A stretch of 64,000 nucleotides of DNA from Firmicutes bacterium UBA2116 (lineage in GTDB: Bacteria; Bacillota; Clostridia; Tissierellales; Sedimentibacteraceae), in assembly GCA_002331025.1 (NCBI GenBank), contig DCYG01000044.1:85871-149870 (forward strand). The letters are read 5' to 3'. How positions within the stretch are numbered: position 1 is the stretch's first letter; the number at the start of each line of letters is the position of its first letter. Positions 8,830 through 18,361 of the stretch are shown here, piece after piece. The translations under genes were made by a program, and so were the position numbers. The notes under the pieces were generated by a model. The model did not search any database. It worked only from the letters and a program-made list of their open reading frames with translations, and was not told the origin of the DNA.

Positions 8830-9537
8830 ATGATATCGAATAACAGAGAATGCCTCTCCATAGGGCGGATAGCCCCTGACTTTACTGCAATAACAACCCG
8901 TGGAGTAATAACACTATCACAATATGCCGGAAAATGGGTATTGCTATTCTCACATCCGGGAGATTTTACACCTGTATGCACGTCCGAATTCATTGCATTT
9001 ACAGAGCTTTCCCCCGAATTTGAAAGCAGAAATGTGCAGCTTCTCGGCATAAGCGTAGACAGCAACCCGGCACACTTGGCATGGTTGTACAATATACAGC
9101 AATTTACCGGAATGGAAATACCCTTTCCTCTGATAGCCGACAGAGACGCTGAGATCTCAAGCCTGTACGGCATGGTTAATCCTGACAGAATATATGAAAC
9201 AAGCGTAAGAGATGTATTCATTATAGACCCCAATCGTTTAATACGTTCCATACTTACATACCCAGCCACTAATGGAAGGAACATGTATGAGCTGCTCAGA
9301 TTGATTGACGCCCTGCAAACGACCGACAGGTACATGGTTTCCACGCCTGCAAACTGGATGCCCGGAGAGCCGGTTATTGTGCCTCCTCCGTATACATATG
9401 AAGGGCTTTTAGAAAGAGCTTCAACACCTCCAAGTTCGGATATGGCATGTTTACAATGGTATTATTGTTTCGAAGACTACAACGACCTTGTTCCTGTTAC
9501 ACCGGATGCGGTTGCATCCGAAGAAGATTCACAGTAA
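8830..9537 (+). CDS. Prx6-type peroxiredoxin (thioredoxin peroxidase)
   Basis: A 235-residue cytosolic peroxidase reducing H2O2 and organic hydroperoxides. The peroxidatic cysteine is C50 in HPGDFTPVCTSEF. Two more cysteines near the C-terminus fall at C207 and C213 (MACLQWYYCFE). The 50/207/213 pattern matches the archaeal Aeropyrum pernix thioredoxin peroxidase, whose C213 acts as resolving residue, so this is probably a 2-Cys enzyme in a Prx6 fold. AGGAGG precedes ATG 8830. The promoter has an extended -10 inside an inverted repeat. In an anaerobe this is oxidative-stress defence. Confidence 0.92.
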   Translation: MISNNRECLSIGRIAPDFTAITTRGVITLSQYAGKWVLLFSHPGDFTPVCTSEFIAFTELSPEFESRNVQLLGISVDSNPAHLAWLYNIQQFTGMEIPFPLIADRDAEISSLYGMVNPDRIYETSVRDVFIIDPNRLIRSILTYPATNGRNMYELLRLIDALQTTDRYMVSTPANWMPGEPVIVPPPYTYEGLLERASTPPSSDMACLQWYYCFEDYNDLVPVTPDAVASEEDSQ

Positions 9538-9542
9538 CTTAA

Positions 9543-9580
9543 TCAGGCTGCTGAAATAATAAATTATTGCAGCAGCCTGA
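9543..9580. terminator. Shared hairpin between converging genes
   Basis: TCAGGCTGCTG pairs with CAGCAGCCTGA, and the stem is extended inward by AATAAT/ATTATT. U-runs are weak on both sides, so termination strength is uncertain. Confidence 0.55.
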
Positions 9581-9622
9581 GAATATTCCGAATTTTAATC
9601 AACAACAAGTTCTTATTATTTA

Positions 9623-10015
9623 TCACAACAAAGCCTTCTCTAAATCTGAAACATATAGTGCCTGTTGTCTTTTTAAATATGCTTTAACAAATGGCTTAAT
9701 AAAAACTTTTTTCGCAATAACATTTTCCGTAAAATCAATTTCTGTTTGTTCGCCTTTCTGAGTAAATATGCCGGTCCAACGACCTTTGATGTTGTCGTTT
9801 TCCAAATCAAACTCCCAGCGCTTATATGGCTCATTAACAGTAATCGTAAAAGTTGTTGCATATCCTTCTTTTGTATATTCAACAAATTGTTTATCATTAA
9901 GAATTTCAATTTTACTTAAATCGCTGCGCCACGCATATTTTTCAAGTGAAGTAACTGTTTCCCACACTTTTTGAATATCACTCTGAAATGTGGCTTTTAT
10001 TTTGGATACTGCCAT
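9623..10015 (-). CDS. SRPBCC (START-like) domain protein
   Basis: A 130-residue small protein with the beginning (MAVSKIKATFQSDIQKVWETVT) and repeated beta-strand pattern of the polyketide-cyclase/START-like SRPBCC fold, a hydrophobic ligand-binding cavity. No catalytic residues can be assigned. The ATG at 10015 is preferred since GGGGG lies 8 nt upstream; an in-frame GTG at 10033 would put that site inside the gene. An extended -10 (TGATATAAT) is visible upstream on the minus strand near 10086-10094. Monocistronic. Ligand unknown. Confidence 0.75.
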   Translation of the reverse strand: MAVSKIKATFQSDIQKVWETVTSLEKYAWRSDLSKIEILNDKQFVEYTKEGYATTFTITVNEPYKRWEFDLENDNIKGRWTGIFTQKGEQTEIDFTENVIAKKVFIKPFVKAYLKRQQALYVSDLEKALL

Positions 10016-10159
10016 GCATAAATCCCCCTTCACATAAATTCCAATTTATAAATTGTTTATTAATTTTATTTCTCTTCCTATTAGGATTATATCATGTTTT
10101 CAATAAATCTAATATAAAATTATCTGAATTATATATTTTGCAATTATATTAAAACTATA

Positions 10160-10214
10160 TTGACAGTTATCTATGTATTGCATATAATAAATCAAACATA
10201 TAGATAATTCTCTA
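10160..10214 (+). promoter_or_regulatory. Consensus promoter with ArsR-type operator half-sites
   Basis: TTGACA (10160-10165), 17 bp, TATAAT (10183-10188): a near-perfect sigma-A promoter. TTATCTATG in the spacer (10168-10176) and ATAGATAA downstream form an inverted pair, and ACATATAGA-TAAT-TCTCTATGT (about 10196-10217) is a near-palindrome at the transcription start. This fits repression by the following ArsR protein. Confidence 0.7.
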
Positions 10215-10236
10215 TGTAATGGGAGGTGTAATTATT

Positions 10237-10527
10237 TTGGCAAAAAATTATATTGACTTTGCACTATATATGAAGGCTCTTTCTGATGAAACAAGAGTAA
10301 AGATATTGGAAATGACTTCTTATGAAGAATTATGCGCGTGCAAAATTCTGGAGGAATTTAACATAACACAACCAACTCTTTCATATCATATGAGGATATT
10401 ATGCGAAAGTGGTTTGGTAAACGGCAGAAAAGACGGTATATGGACTAAGTATTCTATAGACAAAATTAATTTTAAAAATCTTCAGAATTTTATTGATAAC
10501 ATAGCCCTAAATATGAAATCGGAATAA
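10237..10527 (+). CDS. ArsR/SmtB-family metalloregulator
   Basis: A 96-residue winged-helix repressor. Start TTG 10237 is preferred: GGGAGG (10221-10226) is then the ribosome binding site, whereas an ATG at 10219 would overlap it. The recognition helix region reads NITQPTLSYHMRIL. A Cys-x-Cys pair in ELCACKIL lies at the start of alpha-3, where ArsR proteins bind As(III)/Sb(III). It heads a three-gene operon with a permease and a thioredoxin-like protein. By family behaviour it would release the operator on binding metal(loid); arsenic is likely but not proven. Confidence 0.88.
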   Translation: MAKNYIDFALYMKALSDETRVKILEMTSYEELCACKILEEFNITQPTLSYHMRILCESGLVNGRKDGIWTKYSIDKINFKNLQNFIDNIALNMKSE

Positions 10528-10554
10528 TGATTTAATGATTCGAAGGAGAATAAA

Positions 10555-11559
10555 ATGAATATTTTTCAGTGGCTAAATAGCCAGTTGCTTAAAATGGATT
10601 GGCTTCACAATTTAATTGAGCTTTTAGTAGAAAATGTATTTGGATTAAGCATTCAGGAACGAATAGGCGGAAGTATTCATTTTTTTATATATGATGTTAT
10701 AAAAATATTTATACTTTTATCCGTTCTGATTTTTATAATTTCTTATATACAAAGTTACTTTCCTCCTGAAAGAACTAAAAAAATATTAGGAAGATTTAAT
10801 GGAATTACAGGAAATATATTAGGTGCATTACTCGGGACTGTTACACCTTTTTGTTCGTGTTCATCAATTCCGTTGTTTATCGGTTTTACAAGCGCAGGAT
10901 TACCTTTAGGTGTAACCTTTTCATTCTTGATATCATCCCCTCTCGTTGATTTAGCTTCGGTTTTGCTGCTTGCGAGCATATTTAACTGGAAGATTGCAAT
11001 CAGTTATGTTGTTGTAGGTCTTATACTCGCTGTAGCCGGCGGAACAATGATCAGCAAGCTTAAGCTTGAAAGGTATGTTGAGCCATTTGTTTATGGAAAC
11101 AAATCACTTGAAACAGAACAAGAAAGCATGACAAGAAAGGATAGAATTGATTACTCTGCAGAACAGGTTCTGACAATCATAAAAAGAGTATGGCTGTATA
11201 TATTGACAGGGGTTGGTATTGGAGCTGCAATACATAATTGGATACCGGAAACTGCAATTACTGCAATATTAGGACAAGATAAATGGTACTCTGTTTTAAT
11301 AGCCACTGTAGTTGGTATTCCGATGTATGCTGATATATTTGGTACATTGCCTATTGCAGAAGCATTGGTCGCAAAAGGAGTAGGACTCGGAACTGCTCTC
11401 TCTTTCATGATGGGAGTAACAGCATTATCACTGCCTTCAATTATTATGTTAAAGCAGGTTGTTAAATCTAAATTATTAATATCCTTTGTAGGAGTAGTAA
11501 CCGCAGGAATTATTATTATAGGCTATATATTTAATTCATTTAGTTATTTGTTTATATAA
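10555..11559 (+). CDS. COG0701/ArsP-like permease
   Basis: A 334-residue integral membrane protein with about eight predicted hydrophobic segments in two halves. The first half has the characteristic TPFCSCSSIPLFIGF and FLISSPLVD stretches of the UPF0718/ArsP permease family; the second half carries VGIPMYADIFGTLPIAEAL. Some members export organoarsenicals, while others (YraQ-like) have no known substrate. It lies 27 bp after arsR and 30 bp before a redox protein, so it is co-transcribed. Export of a thiol-reactive metalloid is the best inference. Compare the two half-size permeases at 25.0-26.0 kb, which look like this family split in two. Confidence 0.85.
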   Translation: MNIFQWLNSQLLKMDWLHNLIELLVENVFGLSIQERIGGSIHFFIYDVIKIFILLSVLIFIISYIQSYFPPERTKKILGRFNGITGNILGALLGTVTPFCSCSSIPLFIGFTSAGLPLGVTFSFLISSPLVDLASVLLLASIFNWKIAISYVVVGLILAVAGGTMISKLKLERYVEPFVYGNKSLETEQESMTRKDRIDYSAEQVLTIIKRVWLYILTGVGIGAAIHNWIPETAITAILGQDKWYSVLIATVVGIPMYADIFGTLPIAEALVAKGVGLGTALSFMMGVTALSLPSIIMLKQVVKSKLLISFVGVVTAGIIIIGYIFNSFSYLFI

Positions 11560-11589
11560 TATAAATATTTTTATACGAGGAGAAAAGCT

Positions 11590-11826
11590 ATGATAATTAA
11601 AATTTTAGGTTCGGGATGTAAAAATTGTGATGCTTTAAAGGAAAATACTGAAGCGGCATTAAAGGAAGCAGGTATTGAAGCTGAAATAATAAAGGTTCAG
11701 GATATGAAGAATATTGTATCTTATGGTGTGATGCAAACACCTGCACTTGTGATTGATGAAAAAGTGGCATCATTCGGAAAAGTATTGAAATCAAAAGACA
11801 TAATAAAGATTCTTGAAAAGATATAA
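11590..11826 (+). CDS. Small thioredoxin/glutaredoxin-like protein
   Basis: A 78-residue redox-active protein of the MTH895/TM0996 type. The active-site motif is C-x-x-C in GSGCKNCDAL near residues 10-13, with the cis-Pro segment VMQTPALVID. It is preceded by GAGGAG and is the last gene of the ArsR-permease operon. This three-gene arrangement is recurrent in anaerobes. The protein probably reduces the permease substrate or a permease cysteine; that is inference. Confidence 0.85.
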   Translation: MIIKILGSGCKNCDALKENTEAALKEAGIEAEIIKVQDMKNIVSYGVMQTPALVIDEKVASFGKVLKSKDIIKILEKI

Positions 11827-11875
11827 TAAAACCCGTTACTTTTACATCGAAGGTGTCTAACGGACCCTATAAGAA

Positions 11876-11903
11876 ACACCTCTTGGTTATAACCAAGAGG
11901 TGT
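11876..11903 (-). terminator. Terminator of the EF-G-like gene
   Basis: A perfect 28-bp palindrome with 14-bp arms ACACCTCTTGGTTA; on the minus strand it is followed by TTCTTAT. It may also block readthrough from the plus-strand operon. Confidence 0.65.
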
Positions 11904-11916
11904 AGTTAGATCAATA

Positions 11917-13983
11917 TTAATTTTCGTTCTTTGTTTTGTAGTCAGCTATAACCTTTTCGGCCATGTTGAAAGGCATTTCGTCGTATCTCAGGAATTCCAT
12001 CTCGAAGCTTCCTCTTGCCTGAGTCATTGATTTTAAATCAATTGCATAGGTGTACATTTCAGCCATTGGAGCTTCAGCCAGTACTTTTTGAGTACCGTCC
12101 TCCTGCTGCTCCATACCGAGGATTTTTCCTCTTCTCTTGTTCATATCACCCATTATATCTCCCATATATTCGTCAGGAATATATATTTCAACCTTTGCAA
12201 CAGGCTCCAGTATAACCGGCTTAGCTTCCTGCATACCTTTTTTGAATGCTATGGATGCAGCCATCTTAAAGGATGTTTCGTTGGAGTCAACGTCGTGATA
12301 TGAGCCGTCATACAGCGTAGCCTTTATGTTAACAACCTTACAGCCTGCAAGCACTCCCTTATCCAGGCATTCTTTAAGTCCTTTTTCAACGGCAGGTATA
12401 TAGTTTCTCGGAACTGCTCCTCCGACAACCTCATCCACAAACTCAAAGTCAGAATCTGAAGGCTCAAAGCGAATACGAACATCACCGTATTGTCCCGCTC
12501 CTCCTGATTGTTTTTTATGCTTACCCTGTACGTCTGCCCTTCCTCTGATGGTTTCCCTGTAAGCAACCTTTGGATTAGTCAGCTCTACTTCAACTTTGAA
12601 GTTATTTTTCAATTTATTTGCAAGAACAGCAAGCTGAATATTTCCGTGACCGCCTATAACCAGCTCCTTTGTTTCCACATTTCTTTCTATTGTAAACGTA
12701 GGATCCTCTTCGTTCAGCCTGTGCAGACCAACTCCTACCTTTTCATCACTGTCCTTTGTTTTGGCGCTTACAGCCATAAAGTAGGACGGTTTCGGGAAAT
12801 CTATTCCCTTGTATATAATCGGGCTTGCTTTTACTGAAATTGTGTCTCCAGTTTTAAAGTTCATTAATTTAGCGGTGGCTCCTATGTCTCCCGCCACAAT
12901 CTCCGCAGTCTCTATCTGATCCTTTCCTCTAAGGTAGAATATATTTCCGATTCTTTCAGTCTCTCTGTTAGCATCATTATAAACTTCCGTATCCTTTTTC
13001 ATAACTCCGGACATTACCTTAAACAGAGTAATCTTGCCGACAAACGGGTCCACAATTGTTTTGAAAACAAAAGCAGACAGCGGTTGAGTGGAGGTTACTT
13101 TTCTCTGCGTTGTTTTTCCGTCCACCATTCCCGTTACCTCGCCCGTATCTGCTGAGTTAGGAAGGTATTCGTTGATCATGTGCATCATGCACTTGATTCC
13201 CATTGCTTTTGTGGCACACATTACTATAACAGGAACTACCTCTCCTGCCAATACAGCATTTTTCAGACCTGTACTTACTTCTTCATATGTAAATTCTTCT
13301 CCGTTGAAAAATTTGTCCAAAAGCAATTCATCTGTTTCCGCAACGGATTCCATCAGAACGCCTCTCAGTTCTTCAACCTTATCAGCAAGATCTTCCGGTA
13401 CTTCTATCTTAACATTATCTAATTCTTCTATTAAACGTCCCTGACGGTCAACTATATCCACGTATCCTTTGAAGTTTTCTCCTTCTCCGATAGGTAACGC
13501 GAAAGGAACTACTTTTTTTCCGAATCTTTCTCTTAATTCCTCAAGCAGTACATCAAACTTAACATTTTCTTTATCCATCTTGTTAAGTACGATAATTCTT
13601 GGCAGGTTTCTTTGCTCCAGATATTTCCAAACCTTTTCTGTTCCGACTTCAATTCCGGAGCTTGCGTCTACAACTACAACCGCTCCGCTTGCAACTCTCA
13701 GTCCTCCGTAAACCTCACCTACGAAATCAAAATAACCAGGAGTGTCAAGAAAATTTATTTTAGTGTTTTCATATTCTATAGGTATAATTGATGTACCGAT
13801 TGAAACTTGTCTATCTTTTTCTTCTTTATCGAAGTCTGATACTGTATTTCCATCTTCAACTTTTCCCATACGGTTTGTAACTTTTGTAACATATAAAAGC
13901 GCTTCTGTTAATGTGGTTTTACCGCAATTGCTATGGCCTACTAATGCAACGTTTCTAATTTTGTCAATGTTATACGTTTTCAT
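11917..13983 (-). CDS. Elongation factor G-like translational GTPase (EF-G paralogue)
   Basis: A 688-residue protein with EF-G domain order: GTPase, OB-like domain II, III, IV and V. G-motifs are GHSNCGKTT (G1), DTPGY (G3) and NKMD (G4). The G1 loop differs from the GHIDAGKTT of housekeeping EF-G, and no ribosomal-protein or tuf genes are adjacent. This is the divergent EF-G-2/EF-G-like group seen as a second copy in many clostridia. Such paralogues may assist translocation or ribosome recycling, but their role is poorly defined. TAGGAGG precedes the ATG. A promoter TTGATT-17-TAAAAT is visible at 14023-14051 on the minus strand. Confidence 0.9.
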   Translation of the reverse strand: MKTYNIDKIRNVALVGHSNCGKTTLTEALLYVTKVTNRMGKVEDGNTVSDFDKEEKDRQVSIGTSIIPIEYENTKINFLDTPGYFDFVGEVYGGLRVASGAVVVVDASSGIEVGTEKVWKYLEQRNLPRIIVLNKMDKENVKFDVLLEELRERFGKKVVPFALPIGEGENFKGYVDIVDRQGRLIEELDNVKIEVPEDLADKVEELRGVLMESVAETDELLLDKFFNGEEFTYEEVSTGLKNAVLAGEVVPVIVMCATKAMGIKCMMHMINEYLPNSADTGEVTGMVDGKTTQRKVTSTQPLSAFVFKTIVDPFVGKITLFKVMSGVMKKDTEVYNDANRETERIGNIFYLRGKDQIETAEIVAGDIGATAKLMNFKTGDTISVKASPIIYKGIDFPKPSYFMAVSAKTKDSDEKVGVGLHRLNEEDPTFTIERNVETKELVIGGHGNIQLAVLANKLKNNFKVEVELTNPKVAYRETIRGRADVQGKHKKQSGGAGQYGDVRIRFEPSDSDFEFVDEVVGGAVPRNYIPAVEKGLKECLDKGVLAGCKVVNIKATLYDGSYHDVDSNETSFKMAASIAFKKGMQEAKPVILEPVAKVEIYIPDEYMGDIMGDMNKRRGKILGMEQQEDGTQKVLAEAPMAEMYTYAIDLKSMTQARGSFEMEFLRYDEMPFNMAEKVIADYKTKNEN

Positions 13984-14022
13984 TTACTTTATTCCTCCTA
14001 CTAAATTCAGCTAATTAATAAT

Positions 14023-14051
14023 ATTTTACATTAAATATATGTATAAATCAA
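14023..14051 (-). promoter_or_regulatory. Promoter of the EF-G-like gene
   Basis: On the minus strand TTGATT (14051-14046), a 17-bp spacer and TAAAAT (14028-14023), about 40 bp ahead of the start codon. Confidence 0.6.
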
Positions 14052-14109
14052 TATAATTTTAATTATGTGACTTTTTTGTCCAATTTATGCAAACAATAAA
14101 TTTGCATCA

Positions 14110-14294
14110 GATTGATGACAAAGTCATCAAGATGGAGGCATTATTTGCATTTTATTCTGCAAAGTGATATAACTAATTAATATATCCCTAAGCTATATGC
14201 TGCGGAGTAAATAGGAAGAGGGACACACCTTTAAAGATGGAAACTCATTGGAGATAGACTTTATAGGAATGTACCCGTCAGAAAGGTAAACATC
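14110..14294 (+). ncRNA. Possible structured leader of the DUF445 gene
   Basis: A small hairpin GATGAC-AAA-GTCATC lies near 14113-14127. Closer to the gene are nested helices: GGGAC (near 14221) with GTACCC (near 14273), enclosing CCTTTAAAG with CTTTATAGG (8 of 9 pairs). A GAAAGG ribosome binding site follows directly. The layout looks like a folded 5' UTR that could gate translation. The ACCCGTCAG stretch recalls the 3' strand of ydaO (c-di-AMP) riboswitches, but the rest of that consensus is not seen, so no class is assigned. Confidence 0.3.
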
Positions 14295-17200
14295 ATGAAT
14301 GGTATTGTGTTAAATTACATAATTCAGGCAATATTAGGCGGAGCTTCCGGTTACATTACAAACGACTATGCAATCAATATGCTCTTTAAGGAATATACTC
14401 CATTAAAAATAGGCGGCGTAATAAAGAAAACACGAGGAGAATTTATAGAAAGACTAAGCTCCATGGTGGAAAATGACATAATAAACAAGGATAAGCTTCA
14501 GGAAATATTGAGTGATGAGAATTTTAAGATCAAATTTGAAAATCTTACAGCTGATTTTTATAACAACTGTATGGACGATGCTGTAGGCAGTGATACTTGG
14601 GACAAAATAATAACCGATGATACCGATAAGTTTGTCCGTAATTTAATAATTGAGTACTCTCCCAAAATATTTGAATTGTTAATTAAAAATTTCGATGCAA
14701 AACAATTTCTAAATGACAATCAGCTATACTCCATCAGCGGTTTTTTTTATAATGCGCTGCTTGAAATATTTGAAAGCAGTGAAAACATTACGGGTAGTGT
14801 GTTGTTATCCATATATAAAGACAATTTAAAATTAACACCCGACAATATAATAGATAAAAAATTATCGCAACAAATAGTTTTAAATATCATTAATTCATTA
14901 AAGGATAATATTATAAAATGCGATGATCTTGAAATTAAAAAAGCACTTTATTTAACAGGTATCGAAAAGGCTGTTAAAGAATCTGTACATATATTGCTTG
15001 ATAAGCAGATACATGAAGTCATAAATATAAGCAATGAAATTATAGTTAAAATTGATAATACATCTTTATCATATATAAATTCTGATAAGGGATACCGTTC
15101 TATATTCAATTTATGCACTTCTCTGTTTGACTACGGAAAATCAATCAACAAAACAACATCTGAACTGTTAGACAGTAATTTTGAAGAAAATCTAAAGCAT
15201 TATTTAATAGAAGCAATACCCGGTATAACCGAAAAAATAGTTAATTGGATTAAAGAAAACAGCAATTCAATTGATAAGTTATTGGAGGATTCCATTGATG
15301 AAGTTATAAAGGAATCCGACGGACTAAAAGCTACGCTTCTTTCAACCATTAAAAATGCTTATTTGAGTAATTTGAGTAAAAAGTATTCAATAGTAGACAA
15401 AATAGTTGCTTATGTAGAAAGCAATACCGAGCCGGAAAAGCTAAGTATTTATCTAAGTTCTAAAATAGTTGATGTGATTAATAATATCACTATCAGAGAA
15501 TTTATCGAAGAGGCAGAAACTAACGGTTTAACTCCTCATAAATGCTCTGAACTAATTATCGTTTATTTAAATAATAACTTTACCAAAATTTTAAATCAAT
15601 CGGTTCTGTTTATCAAGGATATTAAAATAAGCAGCCTTTTTCCTTTTTCATCATCAAATGGTGAGCTTATTGATAAAACAATATTTAAATTTAAGGAGCT
15701 TTGCTCGTCGCAAAATGTACAGGATTTTTTTACAGAAAAATTATCTTTATATACAGATAATTTTTTATATGCAAAATTGGAGGATTTTTTATCAGAAGAA
15801 AAAATTAATAACCTGTCTTTAAATTTGAATAGCTTTATTGTCCATGAGATAAAACACAATAAGGATATTATAATAAAATGGATTTGCAGACAAATTAATA
15901 ACATAGCCAATAATTTGGATATAAACCTAAGCAATGAAACAACTTCTTTTTTTAATGAAGAGCTGTATAAAAAATATGAAGGTTATTCAATGAACTTAAG
16001 AAATACCGAGCTGTCTTTTGCAATAGACAAATTAAAGAGCATTGACAATATTGCTGATAACAGTTCTGACTATTTGCGTTCATACGCAATAAAAAACACT
16101 GATACTATTTTAAAGGACTCAATAAAGTTAGTTGTAACCGACAATCTGAACAAGTTAAACGATGACGAGCTTGTTGATTTAGCCAATGATTTTATTGGTA
16201 GAGAATTAAAGCCAATTATGTTTTTCGGTGGTGCTTTAGGCATTATAGCAGGACTTATTTTGGCTGCTTTTCAGAATAAAGCCCTGAATCCGCAGGAAAT
16301 AAGCTTTGCCAACATGATTTTATATGCCTTTGTAGGTTTTATAACCAATGTCATAGCTATCAATATGATTTTTAAGCCTTATAAGGAAAATAAACTTATG
16401 TCTAAAATACCTTTTTTTAGAAATTTTTCCTTAGGATACATTGTAAAAAATCAAAAAATATTTGCGGAAAAAATCTCTCACTTTATTGACAGCAGTCTGT
16501 TAAATAAAAAAAGCATCGGTAATCTGTTTGAAAAGCATGAAGAAAACATAAAGAGCAGCTTTATAAAAACTGCCGCAGACAACGATTATAAAGTTTTGAA
16601 AGATTTGCTTTCTAACAACAAAATTAATATTGTCAATAAAGTATTCTCGTTCTCCAAAAATAAAATAAGTAATAATTTAAATAGCTTATGCAGCTTTCTA
16701 TATAAAATCAGTAAAATAAAATTATCTTCTGTAATTGACAGTGTAAAACTATTTAAAAATCATTACCATAGCTTTTTAAATACCAAAAATATAAGCAAAG
16801 GTGTTTATAGTTTTTTAAATTCCAAACGCAGTATTAAAGGAAATTTCATCAATGATTTTACGTCCGGCTTTATAGATAATTTCAGCGAGAATAATTTTAA
16901 AAATAATCTTTACGAATCTGAAGAAAAATATAAAAAATTTAACAATAAAAAAACAAATGAAATTTTAAATAGAAATCAGCTGAAAAACAGCGAGGAATTT
17001 ATATCGAGAAAAATCAGTTCAATTATATTATCACAAGATATAAGAGATAAAATATTTCAGAATGCTTCCTTATTGTTAAATAAATCTATTGACAAAGACA
17101 AAGATATTGGGGAAATCTTTGACGGAAAGATTAAAAACTATATTGATTCACACCTTCCCGATTTAACAGAAGGTATAATCAATATGTTAAATAACAGTAT

Positions 17201-18320
17201 ACAAAGCAACAAGACAAAAGTAACCTTAATGGTTCAATCAGAAATCAAAAATCATCTTGGATTCATTGAAAAAGGAATGTATGCGCTCATGGGCGGAGAT
17301 GAAATAATAGATAAGCTGTTAAAAAAAATTATTACTTCAAAGATTCCGGCATACTTAGAGGTCAAAAAATATGAAATAAATAATATTGTTTCAATTACAA
17401 TGGAAGAAAAGCTATATAAAGTAAAATCGGAAATATTATTTTCGATAGTAAATAAGCTTAAGATTAAGGAATTAGTCGACAGCTACGTGCTTGATAAATC
17501 TGAAAAAATTGAAAATATAATAAAAACCAAGACAAGCAATTTAGTTAATATTTTGGGGAATATAGAAATTGGAAGTATATTGAGTTTGTTTCATTTGAAT
17601 AATATACAAACTGCATATGATATATACGGAGCTGAATTAGATGCTTTCGCATCAATAATTTCCGAAAATATTAAAGAAAACAAGAATGATATAATTAGTT
17701 TTTTGGCAGAGTTTACTAAAATTTCATACAATGACATTTTCAAAGATATACAATATGAAAGCATTGAAAATTCAGCAGACAAATTAGTTAATCAGCTGAA
17801 CAAGAATAATAGTATTGAAAAAATTACGGATGAGTTCATTAACTGCTTTATAAATAACAATAAAGATAAAATTATTGTGCAAATTTTAAATAAGGATGAA
17901 TTTATAACGTCGTTAAAAAATTATATCAACAGGTTAATTGAAAGCAATGAAAACGAGAAAATATTAAAAAATATATTCATTGAAACGGTGGATGCGGCTG
18001 TTTCAAATAACTTTAATTTCATAAGCAGCAATTCAAAAGATTATTTATTTAATATTTTTATTGACAGTACAATTAACAGCTTAAAACGGAACCTAGATGA
18101 AATATTAAAAGCTGTTGAATTTGATAAAATTGCCAAAGAAGAAATCGAAAAAATGGAACCGGAAAAAATACATAAAATGTTTAATTCCTTCGGTGAAAAA
18201 TATTTCAGAAGATTAATGATTTACGGCTTTGGAGGATTTGTTTTTGGTATAAATGTGTACATTGGAATGTCATTAGCAGCACTGAAGGTTGTATCTAAAC
18301 TGATAAATAAGGATAATTAG
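14295..18320 (+). CDS. Double-length DUF445-family membrane protein
   Basis: 1341 residues, over three times the usual DUF445/YheB length. It appears to be two DUF445 modules in tandem. Module 1 starts with a membrane segment and ASGYITNDYAINMLFKEYTP. Module 2 starts near residue 640 with a hydrophobic pair and VGFITNVIAINMIFKPYKE, the same signature. A last hydrophobic segment (GGFVFGINVYIGMSLAAL) closes the C-terminus. Between them lie long Lys/Asn/Ile-rich, mostly helical stretches. B. subtilis YheB has been linked to spore/envelope structures, but the family function is unknown. Monocistronic, with a good terminator. A long helical linker between membrane anchors suggests an envelope-spanning or tethering role (inference). 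Confidence 0.82.
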   Translation: MNGIVLNYIIQAILGGASGYITNDYAINMLFKEYTPLKIGGVIKKTRGEFIERLSSMVENDIINKDKLQEILSDENFKIKFENLTADFYNNCMDDAVGSDTWDKIITDDTDKFVRNLIIEYSPKIFELLIKNFDAKQFLNDNQLYSISGFFYNALLEIFESSENITGSVLLSIYKDNLKLTPDNIIDKKLSQQIVLNIINSLKDNIIKCDDLEIKKALYLTGIEKAVKESVHILLDKQIHEVINISNEIIVKIDNTSLSYINSDKGYRSIFNLCTSLFDYGKSINKTTSELLDSNFEENLKHYLIEAIPGITEKIVNWIKENSNSIDKLLEDSIDEVIKESDGLKATLLSTIKNAYLSNLSKKYSIVDKIVAYVESNTEPEKLSIYLSSKIVDVINNITIREFIEEAETNGLTPHKCSELIIVYLNNNFTKILNQSVLFIKDIKISSLFPFSSSNGELIDKTIFKFKELCSSQNVQDFFTEKLSLYTDNFLYAKLEDFLSEEKINNLSLNLNSFIVHEIKHNKDIIIKWICRQINNIANNLDINLSNETTSFFNEELYKKYEGYSMNLRNTELSFAIDKLKSIDNIADNSSDYLRSYAIKNTDTILKDSIKLVVTDNLNKLNDDELVDLANDFIGRELKPIMFFGGALGIIAGLILAAFQNKALNPQEISFANMILYAFVGFITNVIAINMIFKPYKENKLMSKIPFFRNFSLGYIVKNQKIFAEKISHFIDSSLLNKKSIGNLFEKHEENIKSSFIKTAADNDYKVLKDLLSNNKINIVNKVFSFSKNKISNNLNSLCSFLYKISKIKLSSVIDSVKLFKNHYHSFLNTKNISKGVYSFLNSKRSIKGNFINDFTSGFIDNFSENNFKNNLYESEEKYKKFNNKKTNEILNRNQLKNSEEFISRKISSIILSQDIRDKIFQNASLLLNKSIDKDKDIGEIFDGKIKNYIDSHLPDLTEGIINMLNNSIQSNKTKVTLMVQSEIKNHLGFIEKGMYALMGGDEIIDKLLKKIITSKIPAYLEVKKYEINNIVSITMEEKLYKVKSEILFSIVNKLKIKELVDSYVLDKSEKIENIIKTKTSNLVNILGNIEIGSILSLFHLNNIQTAYDIYGAELDAFASIISENIKENKNDIISFLAEFTKISYNDIFKDIQYESIENSADKLVNQLNKNNSIEKITDEFINCFINNNKDKIIVQILNKDEFITSLKNYINRLIESNENEKILKNIFIETVDAAVSNNFNFISSNSKDYLFNIFIDSTINSLKRNLDEILKAVEFDKIAKEEIEKMEPEKIHKMFNSFGEKYFRRLMIYGFGGFVFGINVYIGMSLAALKVVSKLINKDN

Positions 18321-18361
18321 AAAGAGCTGCTCTATCGCTGCTCAAATAGGTCCGGGACTAA

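Noticed and set aside
14165..14294. Firm assignment as a ydaO (c-di-AMP) riboswitch
   Set aside because: Only the ACCCGTCAG stretch matches; the conserved 5' core and its spacing are not evident.
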